The position numbers and the translations under genes were made by a program. Below are positions 1 to 9,458 of a stretch of DNA of 47,083 nt, in pieces (position 1 is the stretch's first letter; every line of letters starts with the position of its first letter). The DNA is taken from contig JAEUQC010000024.1 of the NCBI GenBank assembly GCA_016789905.1, positions 1 through 47,083 on the forward strand. Direction: 5' to 3'. The notes below the pieces were generated by a model. It was given only the letters and a program-made list of their open reading frames with translations, was not told the origin of the DNA and did not search any database. This DNA is from Bryobacterales bacterium. GTDB lineage: Bacteria > Acidobacteriota > Terriglobia > Bryobacterales > Bryobacteraceae.

Positions 1-79
1 TCGTGAAAAATAGCAACGTTCAGAGGATTACCCGTTCTCTGCGTTTCCAGCCCGGTGCGTGCATCCATCACGCCCGCCA

Positions 80-2617
80 TCATCTGGGTGTTTCCGCCGG
101 ACTGCGAAGGTAATCCACACCGCCATCGCGAAGGCGGATTCGATCAGAAAAACCAGGCGTACTGATCACGAATACGCCCGGCTCCGGCTCCTCAAAACTA
201 GTGATTGAGGGTTCTCCCTGAAATGGCTCCAACAGAGCCGCAAAGCGGGCGGATTGGGATTCGCGGCGCGCAAGAACATACGGCACCGGCACCCGAAGGT
301 CCGGCCCAATGCCGTTTCCGGTAACGACCGTCGTCGCCTCCGACGGAAGCATTGACACGCGTAAACTGCGGAAGGCGTCTTCAAAGCCAGCGGCCAGGTG
401 GGTCTCGTTCTCATAAAGTAGCGTGAGGTCATCGAAATACCACGCGCCGGAGGACGGGCCACCCGCGGTCTGGTCGATCGCGATGGTGATGCCACGCACG
501 GGGCTATCGAATCGGCCGTCGTTGTTGCCCCCAAAGTGACTCCACTTTTCAGGCTCTCTCACCACCACTTCCCGCCAACCGGACCAGTTCACCGTGCCGG
601 TGTTCACAACAAACGACTCGCCCGTGCTGTCGATCAAACGCAGCGTCAAGCGATGTCCGGAGGCGTCTCCATACACCTGCGCCTTCAACCCGGCGGGGAC
701 GCCGGCTGGCACATTGGAAAGGGTAGGAGTGGAGTAGAGCATGTAGCCGGGACCGTTGAATGTGTAGGTTGCCCGCGCGCTGACGCGGCCCGTGGCGGCT
801 TGTTCGGTCGAAACCTCGAAACGGGCATCGACCGTAGCCGTGGAGTTCCAACTGGTCCCGTAAGGGATGGGGGCAGCCGGTGTGCCATCGAAGGAGAGCG
901 ACCAGGCGCCGGCAGTCTCAGCGGCACGATTGTTGGTCAGATGTTGATACCCGTTCGCCTGCCCGAACCCGGTCCACGGCTCAAGTGGGACCTCCGTTCG
1001 AGGCGTGCCCGCGTTGTGATAGGCCCAATCGAAAACGTGCTCCGTGCCGTCGGTTGCTTCCGCTTCGGAAAGATCAAGCGTGTATTCGGCGGTGGTGATG
1101 AGCGTCCGTTTGAGCGTGGCCTGCGGGTAGGCGCCGCCGCCGGTGGCCGATACGGCCGTGAACCCATCCCCCTTTTGGAACCAGAGCAATTCGCCGGTGG
1201 TTTCGCGTTGCAGGCTCTCGTCGACGCTGATCGTATTGTGGGCAATCGTCATCTTGTCCCAGGAGTTGTGAGTGGGGGCAGTATAGGATTGCGTGCCGGG
1301 ATCGACGGCAAGCGGTCCGCCAAATGCATAGGAGACAATGCCGAGCTTGTCATTGTGGCCATGGCCACCGCCGTGCGGGCCAAACTTCATGATGACGGCA
1401 TGGTCGTTCGACGGGGAGCGAAGAACGGCGAATCCGGCGTCGGCAAACAGGTGGCTGGTGAGCGGCGCCCTTTCAGCGGCCGGCAGTTCGGCGGCCCCAA
1501 AGAGAAGCGCGTTCCGCGAACGGGATCGGCGGCCTAGCACTGCCATCAGCGCGGCGTCCTGCGTCCGCTGGTAAGCGTATTCGTAGAGCGCATCCTGCGA
1601 GAAGAGGTTTAGTGCCGCGGTGTCGTTGAACATCGGCAATGAACCATCGGCGAACATGAGGAGGCTTGGCGTACGGAAGAGCGCCAGCAGATTGGGCTCT
1701 TCTTTCCATAGGTCGATTCCGTTTCGCGCAGCCATCTCCGCTGTACGGGCAAGCGCGTCGAGTGCGTAAAAATGATAACCCCACGCGCCTTCATACCAGA
1801 AGCCGCCTTCCAATACAGAGCGCTGCATTTGAGAGCGGAAGCTGGCGAGCGCGAAATCGCGGAGGGAATCATCGCGAAGAGTGAAGCCGGCCGCGGCAAG
1901 GGCGGCGTTGTGCCAACTCTGCCAGTTGGAGATTCCGGCATCATAGCCACGGATGGTCGCGGCCGATGCTCGGATCAGTCGCGTCTCGATACCCTCTCGC
2001 TGCTCGGCGCTCAAGGCGTCCGAGTCCCGAATCAGATCGTAGGCCCATGCGATGTCGATTAGCCAAATGGACTCATCCAGCGTCTGCGCATACGCTCGGG
2101 CCGCGGAACGCGTCACCCGGTTGTTGGTGTCGTGCAGCTTGTACGTCTCGTACTTGGCCGCGTACTCATTCAGTATCCACGCGGCTTTTTCGGCGTAGCC
2201 GGGCAGCCGGGTGAGTTGCCACGCCAGCCCCAGGTCTCGCGCGGCAGCGGCAAGCGCGCTATGCCGGTCGCTCAGGATCACCTGATCGTAGGGCCACCCG
2301 GTTACCACCTTGCCATCCACCGGGCAGCGGTGGGTATTGGGCGGCCGAAACTCAAGCCGCACGCCTTGCGTGGGGCACACATAGTGATGCCACCATTGAC
2401 CACCCTCGGTTGGCACCTCAAGTTGCCTTAACCCGAAGCGCGCGAGGTGAGACTGGGGCCATTCCTTGGCGGATTGAAGAATGGCGTCGCGAAGCCCGGC
2501 CGCCCACGGCTTAGCAGCGGCGAGCGCAAGGATGCGGTCGCGGTCAGCCTCCGAAAACAGCAGACTTGGCTGCGCGTGTAGGGCTGCTACGGAAGCGAGA
2601 ATGAGAAAGCGAAGCAT
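80..2617 (-). CDS. Heparinase II/III-like polysaccharide lyase, secreted
   Basis: 845 aa with a Sec signal peptide (about residues 1-15, cleavage near AALHA|QP). An alpha/alpha-toroid-like half (about 20-380, with NWQSWHNAAL near 231) is followed by a beta-sandwich that opens with the family signature HGHNDKLGIVSY (419-430) and VDPGTQSY, typical of heparinase II/III proteins that cleave uronate-containing polysaccharides by beta-elimination. About residues 620-740 look like an added carbohydrate-binding sandwich ending in GAWYFDDLTLLYE. It is the last gene of a minus-strand run and starts 6 bp after the DUF1552 stop, so co-transcription is likely. The substrate cannot be read from sequence. 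The family call is fairly secure; true lyase activity is inferred. Confidence 0.82.
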   Translation of the reverse strand: MLRFLILASVAALHAQPSLLFSEADRDRILALAAAKPWAAGLRDAILQSAKEWPQSHLARFGLRQLEVPTEGGQWWHHYVCPTQGVRLEFRPPNTHRCPVDGKVVTGWPYDQVILSDRHSALAAAARDLGLAWQLTRLPGYAEKAAWILNEYAAKYETYKLHDTNNRVTRSAARAYAQTLDESIWLIDIAWAYDLIRDSDALSAEQREGIETRLIRASAATIRGYDAGISNWQSWHNAALAAAGFTLRDDSLRDFALASFRSQMQRSVLEGGFWYEGAWGYHFYALDALARTAEMAARNGIDLWKEEPNLLALFRTPSLLMFADGSLPMFNDTAALNLFSQDALYEYAYQRTQDAALMAVLGRRSRSRNALLFGAAELPAAERAPLTSHLFADAGFAVLRSPSNDHAVIMKFGPHGGGHGHNDKLGIVSYAFGGPLAVDPGTQSYTAPTHNSWDKMTIAHNTISVDESLQRETTGELLWFQKGDGFTAVSATGGGAYPQATLKRTLITTAEYTLDLSEAEATDGTEHVFDWAYHNAGTPRTEVPLEPWTGFGQANGYQHLTNNRAAETAGAWSLSFDGTPAAPIPYGTSWNSTATVDARFEVSTEQAATGRVSARATYTFNGPGYMLYSTPTLSNVPAGVPAGLKAQVYGDASGHRLTLRLIDSTGESFVVNTGTVNWSGWREVVVREPEKWSHFGGNNDGRFDSPVRGITIAIDQTAGGPSSGAWYFDDLTLLYENETHLAAGFEDAFRSLRVSMLPSEATTVVTGNGIGPDLRVPVPYVLARRESQSARFAALLEPFQGEPSITSFEEPEPGVFVISTPGFSDRIRLRDGGVDYLRSPAETPR

Positions 2618-2623
2618 TGCCGG

Positions 2624-3931
2624 TCACACTTCGTCGAGCGGTCTCGTCGCGTCGCCAAAACTCGGCGGACGCACCTCCATTTTATCCATCATCGAAAGGA
2701 ACAGCCGGCACATCTGGCGGTCTGGCTTACCCGAATAGTCGATGACGCGCCCCCCCTTGATGCGGCCGCCCGCACCGCCCAGCAGCACAACGGGCAGTTG
2801 CCTGGCCTCATGATTGCCAGTCAGCATGCTGGAACAGAACAACAGCATCGAGTTGTCCAGGAGCGTACGAGGGCCTTCCTGTATGCCGTCCAGTTTCTTT
2901 GCAATGTAGGCCACTTGCTGCAGGAAGAATTGATTCACCTTCAGCCAGTCCGGCGTGTCGGAATGGCTCAGCAAATGGTGGATCATGTAGTCCACACCCA
3001 GGTTCGGAAACCGCAGCGAACTGTGATCGTTATTCAGTTTTAGTGTCGCGATGCGCGTCGTGTCAGTTTGGAATCCGAGCACGAGGATGTCGGCCATCAA
3101 CCGCATGTGTTCGGCGATGTCCTGCGGAATGCCATCGGCCGGGCGCGGCGTGGAGGGCTTGTCGAGCGTTGGCCTCCAGCCTTGCAGTTCACCACGCTTG
3201 CCAGCGTTGGCGATGCGCTGTTCCACGTCCCGCACCGATTCCAAATACTCGTCGAGCTTCCGCTGATCTCCGCTGCTGATGTCGCGTCGCAAGGCTGCGG
3301 CGTCGGACAGTACGGCGTCCAACACGCTGCGGTCGGCTTTGCCGCCCTCTTCTTTGAAGAGCCGGTCAAAAGCCAAGGAGGGATAGATTTCGAGCGGCGT
3401 TGGCGTCGTCGGCGAACTCCACGATATGTGGGAGCTATAGAGCATCGAGTAGTTCTTGTGTACCGAAGGGTTCGACTTTTCGCAGCCCACCACCAGGCTC
3501 GCCACCTTCGTCGAGGCGCCATAGCGCTGCGCCAGCAGTTGATCAATGCTCGTGCCGGAGCGAATTTCGCCGCCCGAGGCCAGCGGCGCGCCGCTCAGCA
3601 AGTTACCGGTTTGAGAGCTGTGAATATTGCCCTTCAGCGCCTCCGCATTGAACAATCCGCGCACGAAGAGCATCTTCTGGCGGTGCTCGTGCAGTGGAGC
3701 GAGCACCTGTCCCAACTCCATCGCTGCGCCTTCGCCCTTCGCCCACCACTCCTTGCTGTGAAACCCGTTGCCGGAAAAGAGCACAGCCAAGCGAACAGGC
3801 GCTTCGCTGGCGGCGCGTTTCGCCGCCGGCGTATCGCCCCACACCGGCAACGATTCCAGCCAAGGCAACGCGATTCCAGCGCCAATGCCGCGCAACATGC
3901 GGCGGCGGGAAAACTGGTGTTTATTATTCAT
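2624..3931 (-). CDS. DUF1552 family protein, Tat-exported
   Basis: 435 aa from the ATG at 3931. The N-terminus MNNKHQFSRRRMLRGIGAG is a twin-arginine-like signal, so export of a folded protein is likely. The body matches the DUF1552 family (GNGFHSKEWW near the start, later LLSGAPLASGGEIRSGTSID, DNSMLLFCSSMLTGNHEA and LLGGAGGRIKGGRVIDYSG). These proteins are usually encoded next to DUF1592 cytochrome-like proteins in planctomycetes and acidobacteria; their biochemical role is not established. The start overlaps the upstream DUF1592 stop by 8 bp (ATGAATAA), implying translational coupling. A longer in-frame start at 4078 would run inside the upstream gene and bury the Tat motif, so it was rejected. 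Confidence 0.88.
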   Translation of the reverse strand: MNNKHQFSRRRMLRGIGAGIALPWLESLPVWGDTPAAKRAASEAPVRLAVLFSGNGFHSKEWWAKGEGAAMELGQVLAPLHEHRQKMLFVRGLFNAEALKGNIHSSQTGNLLSGAPLASGGEIRSGTSIDQLLAQRYGASTKVASLVVGCEKSNPSVHKNYSMLYSSHISWSSPTTPTPLEIYPSLAFDRLFKEEGGKADRSVLDAVLSDAAALRRDISSGDQRKLDEYLESVRDVEQRIANAGKRGELQGWRPTLDKPSTPRPADGIPQDIAEHMRLMADILVLGFQTDTTRIATLKLNNDHSSLRFPNLGVDYMIHHLLSHSDTPDWLKVNQFFLQQVAYIAKKLDGIQEGPRTLLDNSMLLFCSSMLTGNHEARQLPVVLLGGAGGRIKGGRVIDYSGKPDRQMCRLFLSMMDKMEVRPPSFGDATRPLDEV

Positions 3932-6900
3932 GATTGCGCCCGCGAATTTCCTGAAATTGACGGCTATTGACAATCGCGTCCACCGCGACACCGACATGAT
4001 ATCTGTTTGCGGCCAGCCCTGTCTGCATCTCCTCAAGCAGCGGTTCGTCGGAAAGCTGAACCGCCCGGCCAAGAGCATAGCCGAGCAGTTTGCGGCTGAA
4101 CTGACGAAGAAACGCCGGGCGGCCAGTGGTTAACAGGTATTGCCGCAAGCCAGCGGCGCCTTCGATCACGGCACCATCCCGCAACGTCGCTCGATCATGA
4201 ATCGGGCGGCCATTGCTGTCAATTCGGCGCCACCGCCCAATGGCATCAAAGCCCTCCATGGCATAGCCGTAAGGATCTACACGGGCATGACAACCGGAGC
4301 ATCGCGGGTCTTTCGTGTGCCTCTCGGTCATTTCCCGCATGGTGAGCGTCGTCGCGTCCTCGTCGGCAGGCAGGGGCGGAACATCCTTTGGGGGGCGCGG
4401 GAGTTTGTCGCCAAGCAACACCTCCGCTATCCAGTTGCCACGCAGAATTGGACTGGTGCGGGAGGCGCCGGCCTGCTTGGACAGCACCGATGCCTGCCCC
4501 AGAACACCGCCACGCGCGTAGCGCTTCACGCCATCCACGCGGCGCCACTCCGCGCCAGTGACACCAGCAATTCCATAGTGTTTCGCGAGTGCGTCATTCA
4601 AAAAAGTGTGGTCGGCGTCAACAACGGAAAGTACACTGCCGTTGGCTTGAAACAGATCGGTGAAGAACCGCAGCGTCTCCTCGTACATGGGCCCGCGCAG
4701 TTCGCGGAACGATGGGAAGTATCGCTCGCTCTTTTCATCGAGTGATTCGAATCCCTGCAAATGAAGCCATGCCGCGCCAAACTCGCTCGCCAGGCGGCGG
4801 ATGCGGCCATCGGCCAGCATCCGCCGCGTTTGGACCCGCAGACCCGCGGGAGTGCGAAGCGCGCCGGACGCTGCGGCTGCACGCAGTTCGTCATCCGGCA
4901 AAGAGGACCAAAGGAAGTAGCTCAGTCTGCTCGCCAACTCGTATCCGTTCACGGCTACCGGCTGCTTGGACGGACCCGCAGTTTCCGCGCGATAGAGAAA
5001 CGCCGGCGACACAAGCACGCGCGCTATCAACAGCCGTACCGCTTCTTCGTGCGGGGTGGCCTGATCCCGAAGCTGTCGATAGAACGATCGCAACTGCGCG
5101 GACTCGCCGTTGGTGAGTGGACGGCGATAGGCGCGGCCGGCAAGCTGGATCACCGCGTCGACATGGCGCGGTTCCGACGCGGCGAGCTGGTCCCGGAATG
5201 CGGCGGCGCGCTGCAGGATGGGCTGGCGCATTGGTTCAAATTTGGACGGGTCAGCATCCTGCGTCGCGTACTGCCACAGTTGCTCGAATGCATCGACTAG
5301 CGTCAGCGCATCACGGCTCACATAGCGAAGCTCATTCCATAGGCGATCGAGCGTAGCCGCCTGCTTCGCGTCCAATACGAGCCGGCGCAGATGCTCGTCC
5401 TCACGGTGATAAAGCGTAAGAGTAACCACTTCATCGACGGGAACGATCTTCGTGTAGCAAAGCGCCGCAGGAAACATTTGGCGGAACTCCTCCATTGCCG
5501 CCTCCACTCGTATGCGCGCGGTACTGGCGTTGTTGACAATTACGGGCATCGCGTAATTCACGGCCTGATTGTTCGATGTCCACATGCCCTGGCCGTTCGA
5601 TGTGGTTGTCCCTGCGGGCAGTATTCTGCTTTGTGCTTTTCCCGGCGCGGTAAGCACTTCAAGTTGCACGGAGCCTTCCGCACCCCGCGCCGGGTCGAGC
5701 ATGCCGGTAGTGACGAATTCACTTTGGGCCGCAAGATCGGCGGGAATATCAATCACCATCACGGTGGGAGCTTGAACGGAAACATCTGCCGGGGCAGCGC
5801 TTGCAATCGACGGCGCTTCGCCGATATAGAGCGGCGAGGCGAGCGATGTCAATTGCCGGTGCAGTTGCGCATCGGGACCTGCCGCAGGAGCGGAGCCGTT
5901 GAGAAGTTTGTGTAGTTCGAAGGCGAGGGCTTCCTTGTCGTGTTTCGCGGACGCGAGCAACCAGCGGGCAAGAAGCGAGTCCGACGGAATGGTGAACCCG
6001 GGCGAGTTCTCGGTATAGAAATGCCATTCGTTCGAACCTAGCGAGGCGGGTTCCAGCGCGGCATCACCGAAGCGGAGATCCACCGCCGTAAGGTCACAGG
6101 AGTGGTTGCCGTCCCGAGGGCCGATGACAACGGAGAGCAGGTCGCCCGGTTGCACCGGGAGGCGTTCAACCGCCTTGATGGTCAGCGGCGCGGCACTGCG
6201 AAGTTCGCCCTCCGCCAGGCGCAGGCGAATAGCACCGCGCCGGAGTTCAATTGACCACGTAACACCGTTCCCGCATTCCGGATTGGCGCGTGTGAGCGTC
6301 GCGCTGACATCAATGACCGAGGCGGCCGGACTCCGCCAACCGGCCGCGACGAACTGCGTCGCTGCGGGGTGAAGTGCCACGCCCATGGCCTTCATCCGCC
6401 CCGGAACACGCACCTCCCGGTCGCTCTTGTTTGCGATTACCATCGGCCCTTGCGGCGAACCGAAACCTTTCACGAACTCGTGTTCCCCAATCTTCTCGAT
6501 CCGCTTGGCAAGGCGCGCCAGCGGGAACGCGGCTGGCCGGTCGAGCGCAAGAAAGGTGCGCCATGCGGGCGAATCAAAAGTGGCGGTGGTGCCTAGCACT
6601 TGTGCGCGGCGGGAGGAAAGGACAGAGACGAAGGCGGGAATGTCCCGAACAAGAATCGGTGGGCGGCCCTCCATCACCAGCTTCGGCGCTCGCCAGATGA
6701 CATGGTCGTACTGGGCACCGTCACCAGCGTCGTGCGCCACGAGATATATCTTCGTCTGCCCGCCAGCGAGCTTAACCCGGAACTCCTGCGTCGCCGCGAC
6801 AGGAGTGACAGGCTCCATCCAGGCCTTCGGACCGTCTGCTTTGCCAATATGCCCGACGCTCGAAAACCGCCAAAGCGTCTCGCGCCAACGATCAATTCCC

Positions 6901-7820
6901 GCAACCAATCCATCCACATCGGCCAGCGTGGCGGCTCGCCACCGCGTGCGCAGTTCATCGAGCAACGGAGAACGGCGCGTGCCCTTTAGCAGCCCCGTTA
7001 GCAATTGCAGATACTTCGGGCTGACGTTGTATCGCCGGGCCACGGCCGCGACATCGGCGTTGGCGCCACGCAGCGCCAGCGAGGCCGTGATGTACTTGCG
7101 CAGGGCAAGACCGCCCCCGCGATTGCGATCCAACGCAACGCCCTGTTGCGTGACGTGCTCAGCGCCGCCGGCCTCCGAGTGCTCAGCGTAAAATGCGCGG
7201 ATTTCAGAAAGGATCTCGGTGGTCCAATCGGGCCGGCTCGCGGATGGAGAAAAGCGCACGCCATCCGGCAGCAACACCGCGTTGGCGGCAACACGTTTGG
7301 CCGCGTCGAGATACTTCGCCACCAGCGCGGGGGACATGGAAAGCGCGTTGCCGGTATTCAAGAAGCCCTCGCCAGCGGCGCCGTCCGCCGGAAATTCCCG
7401 CGCCGGATCGAGCGTGGAAACGCCCGTAAGGTCGCGGATCGTAAACGTGTATTCGGCGTTGTTGAGCCGGCGAAGAACAACCGGGCCCGGGTCACCGGCC
7501 GAAGCGCGGGCGGCGGTCCGCAGGGCGGATTCGGTCCAGGACAAGAGCCGGGCGCGTTCGGCGCGCGCCGGTTGAGGCATTGCCTTCGGCGGCATCTCGC
7601 CGAGGTTGATTTGTTCAATCAATTTTTGCCACGGCCGCGTATCGGCAAGAACACTTTGCGTGGAGGTAAAGCGCTCCAGGTTCAGGTCGCCGGAGTGCCG
7701 CGCCGCCGAATGGCAGGTCAGGCAATAGCGTTTGAGAATCGGCTGAATCTCTGAGACGAATGCGTCCTGACCAAAGGCGGGAAATAGAAACAGGCAGAGC
7801 CAAAGCAATCGCGTGCACAT
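3924..7820 (-). CDS. DUF1587/DUF1595/DUF1592/DUF1588/DUF1585 protein with two heme c motifs
   Basis: 1298 aa, exported (signal peptide MCTRLLWLCLFLFPAFG). The N-terminal planctomycete-type cytochrome domain has C33-LT-CH37. It is followed by DUF1587 (RRLNNAEYTFTIRDLTG). The C-terminal third carries DUF1595 (AYRRPLTNGE), DUF1592 (ELASRLSYFLWSS), DUF1588 with a second CxxCH (CSGCHARVDPYG) and DUF1585. Members are typically about 750-850 aa; the excess is a middle insertion (roughly residues 160-800) that includes a beta-rich, carbohydrate-binding-like stretch (GFGSPQGPMVIANK onward). The ribosome binding site GGAG lies 4 nt before the ATG. The gene follows the membrane glycosyltransferase by 13 bp and couples to the DUF1552 gene. 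Role unknown; periplasmic electron transfer tied to polymer breakdown is a guess. Confidence 0.86.
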   Translation of the reverse strand: MCTRLLWLCLFLFPAFGQDAFVSEIQPILKRYCLTCHSAARHSGDLNLERFTSTQSVLADTRPWQKLIEQINLGEMPPKAMPQPARAERARLLSWTESALRTAARASAGDPGPVVLRRLNNAEYTFTIRDLTGVSTLDPAREFPADGAAGEGFLNTGNALSMSPALVAKYLDAAKRVAANAVLLPDGVRFSPSASRPDWTTEILSEIRAFYAEHSEAGGAEHVTQQGVALDRNRGGGLALRKYITASLALRGANADVAAVARRYNVSPKYLQLLTGLLKGTRRSPLLDELRTRWRAATLADVDGLVAGIDRWRETLWRFSSVGHIGKADGPKAWMEPVTPVAATQEFRVKLAGGQTKIYLVAHDAGDGAQYDHVIWRAPKLVMEGRPPILVRDIPAFVSVLSSRRAQVLGTTATFDSPAWRTFLALDRPAAFPLARLAKRIEKIGEHEFVKGFGSPQGPMVIANKSDREVRVPGRMKAMGVALHPAATQFVAAGWRSPAASVIDVSATLTRANPECGNGVTWSIELRRGAIRLRLAEGELRSAAPLTIKAVERLPVQPGDLLSVVIGPRDGNHSCDLTAVDLRFGDAALEPASLGSNEWHFYTENSPGFTIPSDSLLARWLLASAKHDKEALAFELHKLLNGSAPAAGPDAQLHRQLTSLASPLYIGEAPSIASAAPADVSVQAPTVMVIDIPADLAAQSEFVTTGMLDPARGAEGSVQLEVLTAPGKAQSRILPAGTTTSNGQGMWTSNNQAVNYAMPVIVNNASTARIRVEAAMEEFRQMFPAALCYTKIVPVDEVVTLTLYHREDEHLRRLVLDAKQAATLDRLWNELRYVSRDALTLVDAFEQLWQYATQDADPSKFEPMRQPILQRAAAFRDQLAASEPRHVDAVIQLAGRAYRRPLTNGESAQLRSFYRQLRDQATPHEEAVRLLIARVLVSPAFLYRAETAGPSKQPVAVNGYELASRLSYFLWSSLPDDELRAAAASGALRTPAGLRVQTRRMLADGRIRRLASEFGAAWLHLQGFESLDEKSERYFPSFRELRGPMYEETLRFFTDLFQANGSVLSVVDADHTFLNDALAKHYGIAGVTGAEWRRVDGVKRYARGGVLGQASVLSKQAGASRTSPILRGNWIAEVLLGDKLPRPPKDVPPLPADEDATTLTMREMTERHTKDPRCSGCHARVDPYGYAMEGFDAIGRWRRIDSNGRPIHDRATLRDGAVIEGAAGLRQYLLTTGRPAFLRQFSRKLLGYALGRAVQLSDEPLLEEMQTGLAANRYHVGVAVDAIVNSRQFQEIRGRNHE

Positions 7821-7833
7821 GGAACTCCACGCA

Positions 7834-9447
7834 TTATTTCACGCCATTCGCTTCCACATGGAAGAGGTAAATCGACGTGCCGGCAATGGCAAGCGGCTTG
7901 GTGTCTCGAAAGTAGTGAAAGTAGTTACGAAACTGCACCGGAAATGCATGACCGGGTAACAGGTTGGCGCTGATGGCGTATAGGCCCGGCTCGGGCACAA
8001 GCAGCTCGCTCTTCACCAGATCTGGTCCCCACGGAGGCGCCTGCGGCTCAATCTCGTTGTCGTTGAAAAAGCGGAACGGGTTATCATTGCCAAAGTAATA
8101 GAGTCGCATTTTCGGCGCCTTTTCCTGGTCCACCCACCGCCGAAGCGCCGGCAGATCCTGCCCCCAATCAATGTTGGAATCCGCCAGGTACCGTAGTCCA
8201 TTCCCGGCTCCACCGGAGGACAAGTTGAAATAACCAATCCCGTTCGGAAAATTGACCCCCGTCGCGGTGAGTGAAATGAAGAGCGCGACGGCAGCCGTCC
8301 GCGGCCACCGGCAAAACGGCACTGCGGCGAGCAGTGCCGCGAACGGCAGTGCCGGCAGAATGAGCCTGATTCCGAGTTGCATAGCCGTTGCGGAGGCGGC
8401 GCCGATATAGAGCGCCGGCGGCAAAATCAGAAATAGGGCTCGCCCCCAGCCAAGCCCGCGAAGCAGCCACGCACCGGCTGCCAGCAGCACCAAAAAGGGC
8501 TCCGGCGTCTTTACCAAAATGGCGGTAAGAAAGTACCACGGGCTGCCGGACGGCACGTGGCGCCCTAGAAGATATATCGCATTGTCCCCGTTCCCATTCC
8601 AATAGACGAGGGAATCGAGTCCATTCCAGTAGTGGCGCGGAACGGGGTAGCCAGTCAGTAGCGGATGGCAGCCGACGGGTATCAGCTTGCCAATGCTCGA
8701 GTGGGCAAGATCGTGCGGAGTAAGCGCCGCTAGATCCGCGTAGCTGGCGGAATACATCCCGGATAGCAGAATCGTCACGAAGACTCCCAAATGAAGAACC
8801 GCAAACCGGCTGCGAACCACGAAGGGAATCAGTATCGCCGCAATTGGCACAACGACCACAAGCGACAGCTTTGCCGAAACCGCCATCCACGCGGCTACGG
8901 CAAGCAGCGAGAGCGATCCCAGTGCCGGGCGATGCGAGTACCGCCACGCCGCGGCCGCGAAGCAAAAGTATGCGAATGTGGCGGCGTGATCGTTCTTGAC
9001 TAGTGCGCCGTGGGCGAGCGACGTTGGGTCGAAAGCAAAAATGGCGGCGGCCGCAACGGCGGGCACTTGACCAAGATTGGCTCGTGCCCAGAGAAAGACA
9101 AGCACCGTCGTCAGTACCGGGAATAGGAGCATCGGACGCCTTGCCGCGCTGAACACCGGTCCAATCCACCGGGAGTCGTCACGATGCATTAGCTGATTCG
9201 CGAACTCCCATTCCCATTGTCCGGCTTTGACCGCGGCCGGATTGAGACCGGCAGCCTCCGGTTGCAGACCGGTACCGGCCACCATCTTCACCAACGGCGG
9301 CATATCCCTTGGTAACAGGATGTCCCGGCCTTGCCGGTAAAGCAGCGACGAAACCAAGTGCGCCGGTTCATCCACCGTTACGCCAGTGTGCGACGCCTGC
9401 CACAGCAGCAGCCCCGTTTGCAGTACAAGTATCGCCGCCAGCGGCAA
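7834..9447 (-). CDS. Membrane glycosyltransferase, family 39-like (PMT/ArnT type)
   Basis: 537 aa, polytopic. It begins with a hydrophobic segment and then TVDEPAHL near residue 23, the acidic DE motif in the first extracytoplasmic loop of GT-C enzymes that transfer sugars from polyprenyl-phosphate carriers. About ten further hydrophobic segments follow, then a soluble C-terminal part (DSNIDWGQDLPALRRW). The start is a TTG at 9447, 12 bp after the stop of the family-2 glycosyltransferase gene; no better start was seen in frame. The pairing with a polyprenol-phosphate-sugar-synthase-like gene upstream fits a two-step pathway: make the lipid-linked sugar, then transfer it outside the membrane. 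The acceptor is unknown. Confidence 0.75.
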   Translation of the reverse strand: MPLAAILVLQTGLLLWQASHTGVTVDEPAHLVSSLLYRQGRDILLPRDMPPLVKMVAGTGLQPEAAGLNPAAVKAGQWEWEFANQLMHRDDSRWIGPVFSAARRPMLLFPVLTTVLVFLWARANLGQVPAVAAAAIFAFDPTSLAHGALVKNDHAATFAYFCFAAAAWRYSHRPALGSLSLLAVAAWMAVSAKLSLVVVVPIAAILIPFVVRSRFAVLHLGVFVTILLSGMYSASYADLAALTPHDLAHSSIGKLIPVGCHPLLTGYPVPRHYWNGLDSLVYWNGNGDNAIYLLGRHVPSGSPWYFLTAILVKTPEPFLVLLAAGAWLLRGLGWGRALFLILPPALYIGAASATAMQLGIRLILPALPFAALLAAVPFCRWPRTAAVALFISLTATGVNFPNGIGYFNLSSGGAGNGLRYLADSNIDWGQDLPALRRWVDQEKAPKMRLYYFGNDNPFRFFNDNEIEPQAPPWGPDLVKSELLVPEPGLYAISANLLPGHAFPVQFRNYFHYFRDTKPLAIAGTSIYLFHVEANGVK

Positions 9448-9458
9448 AAATCGCTTCG

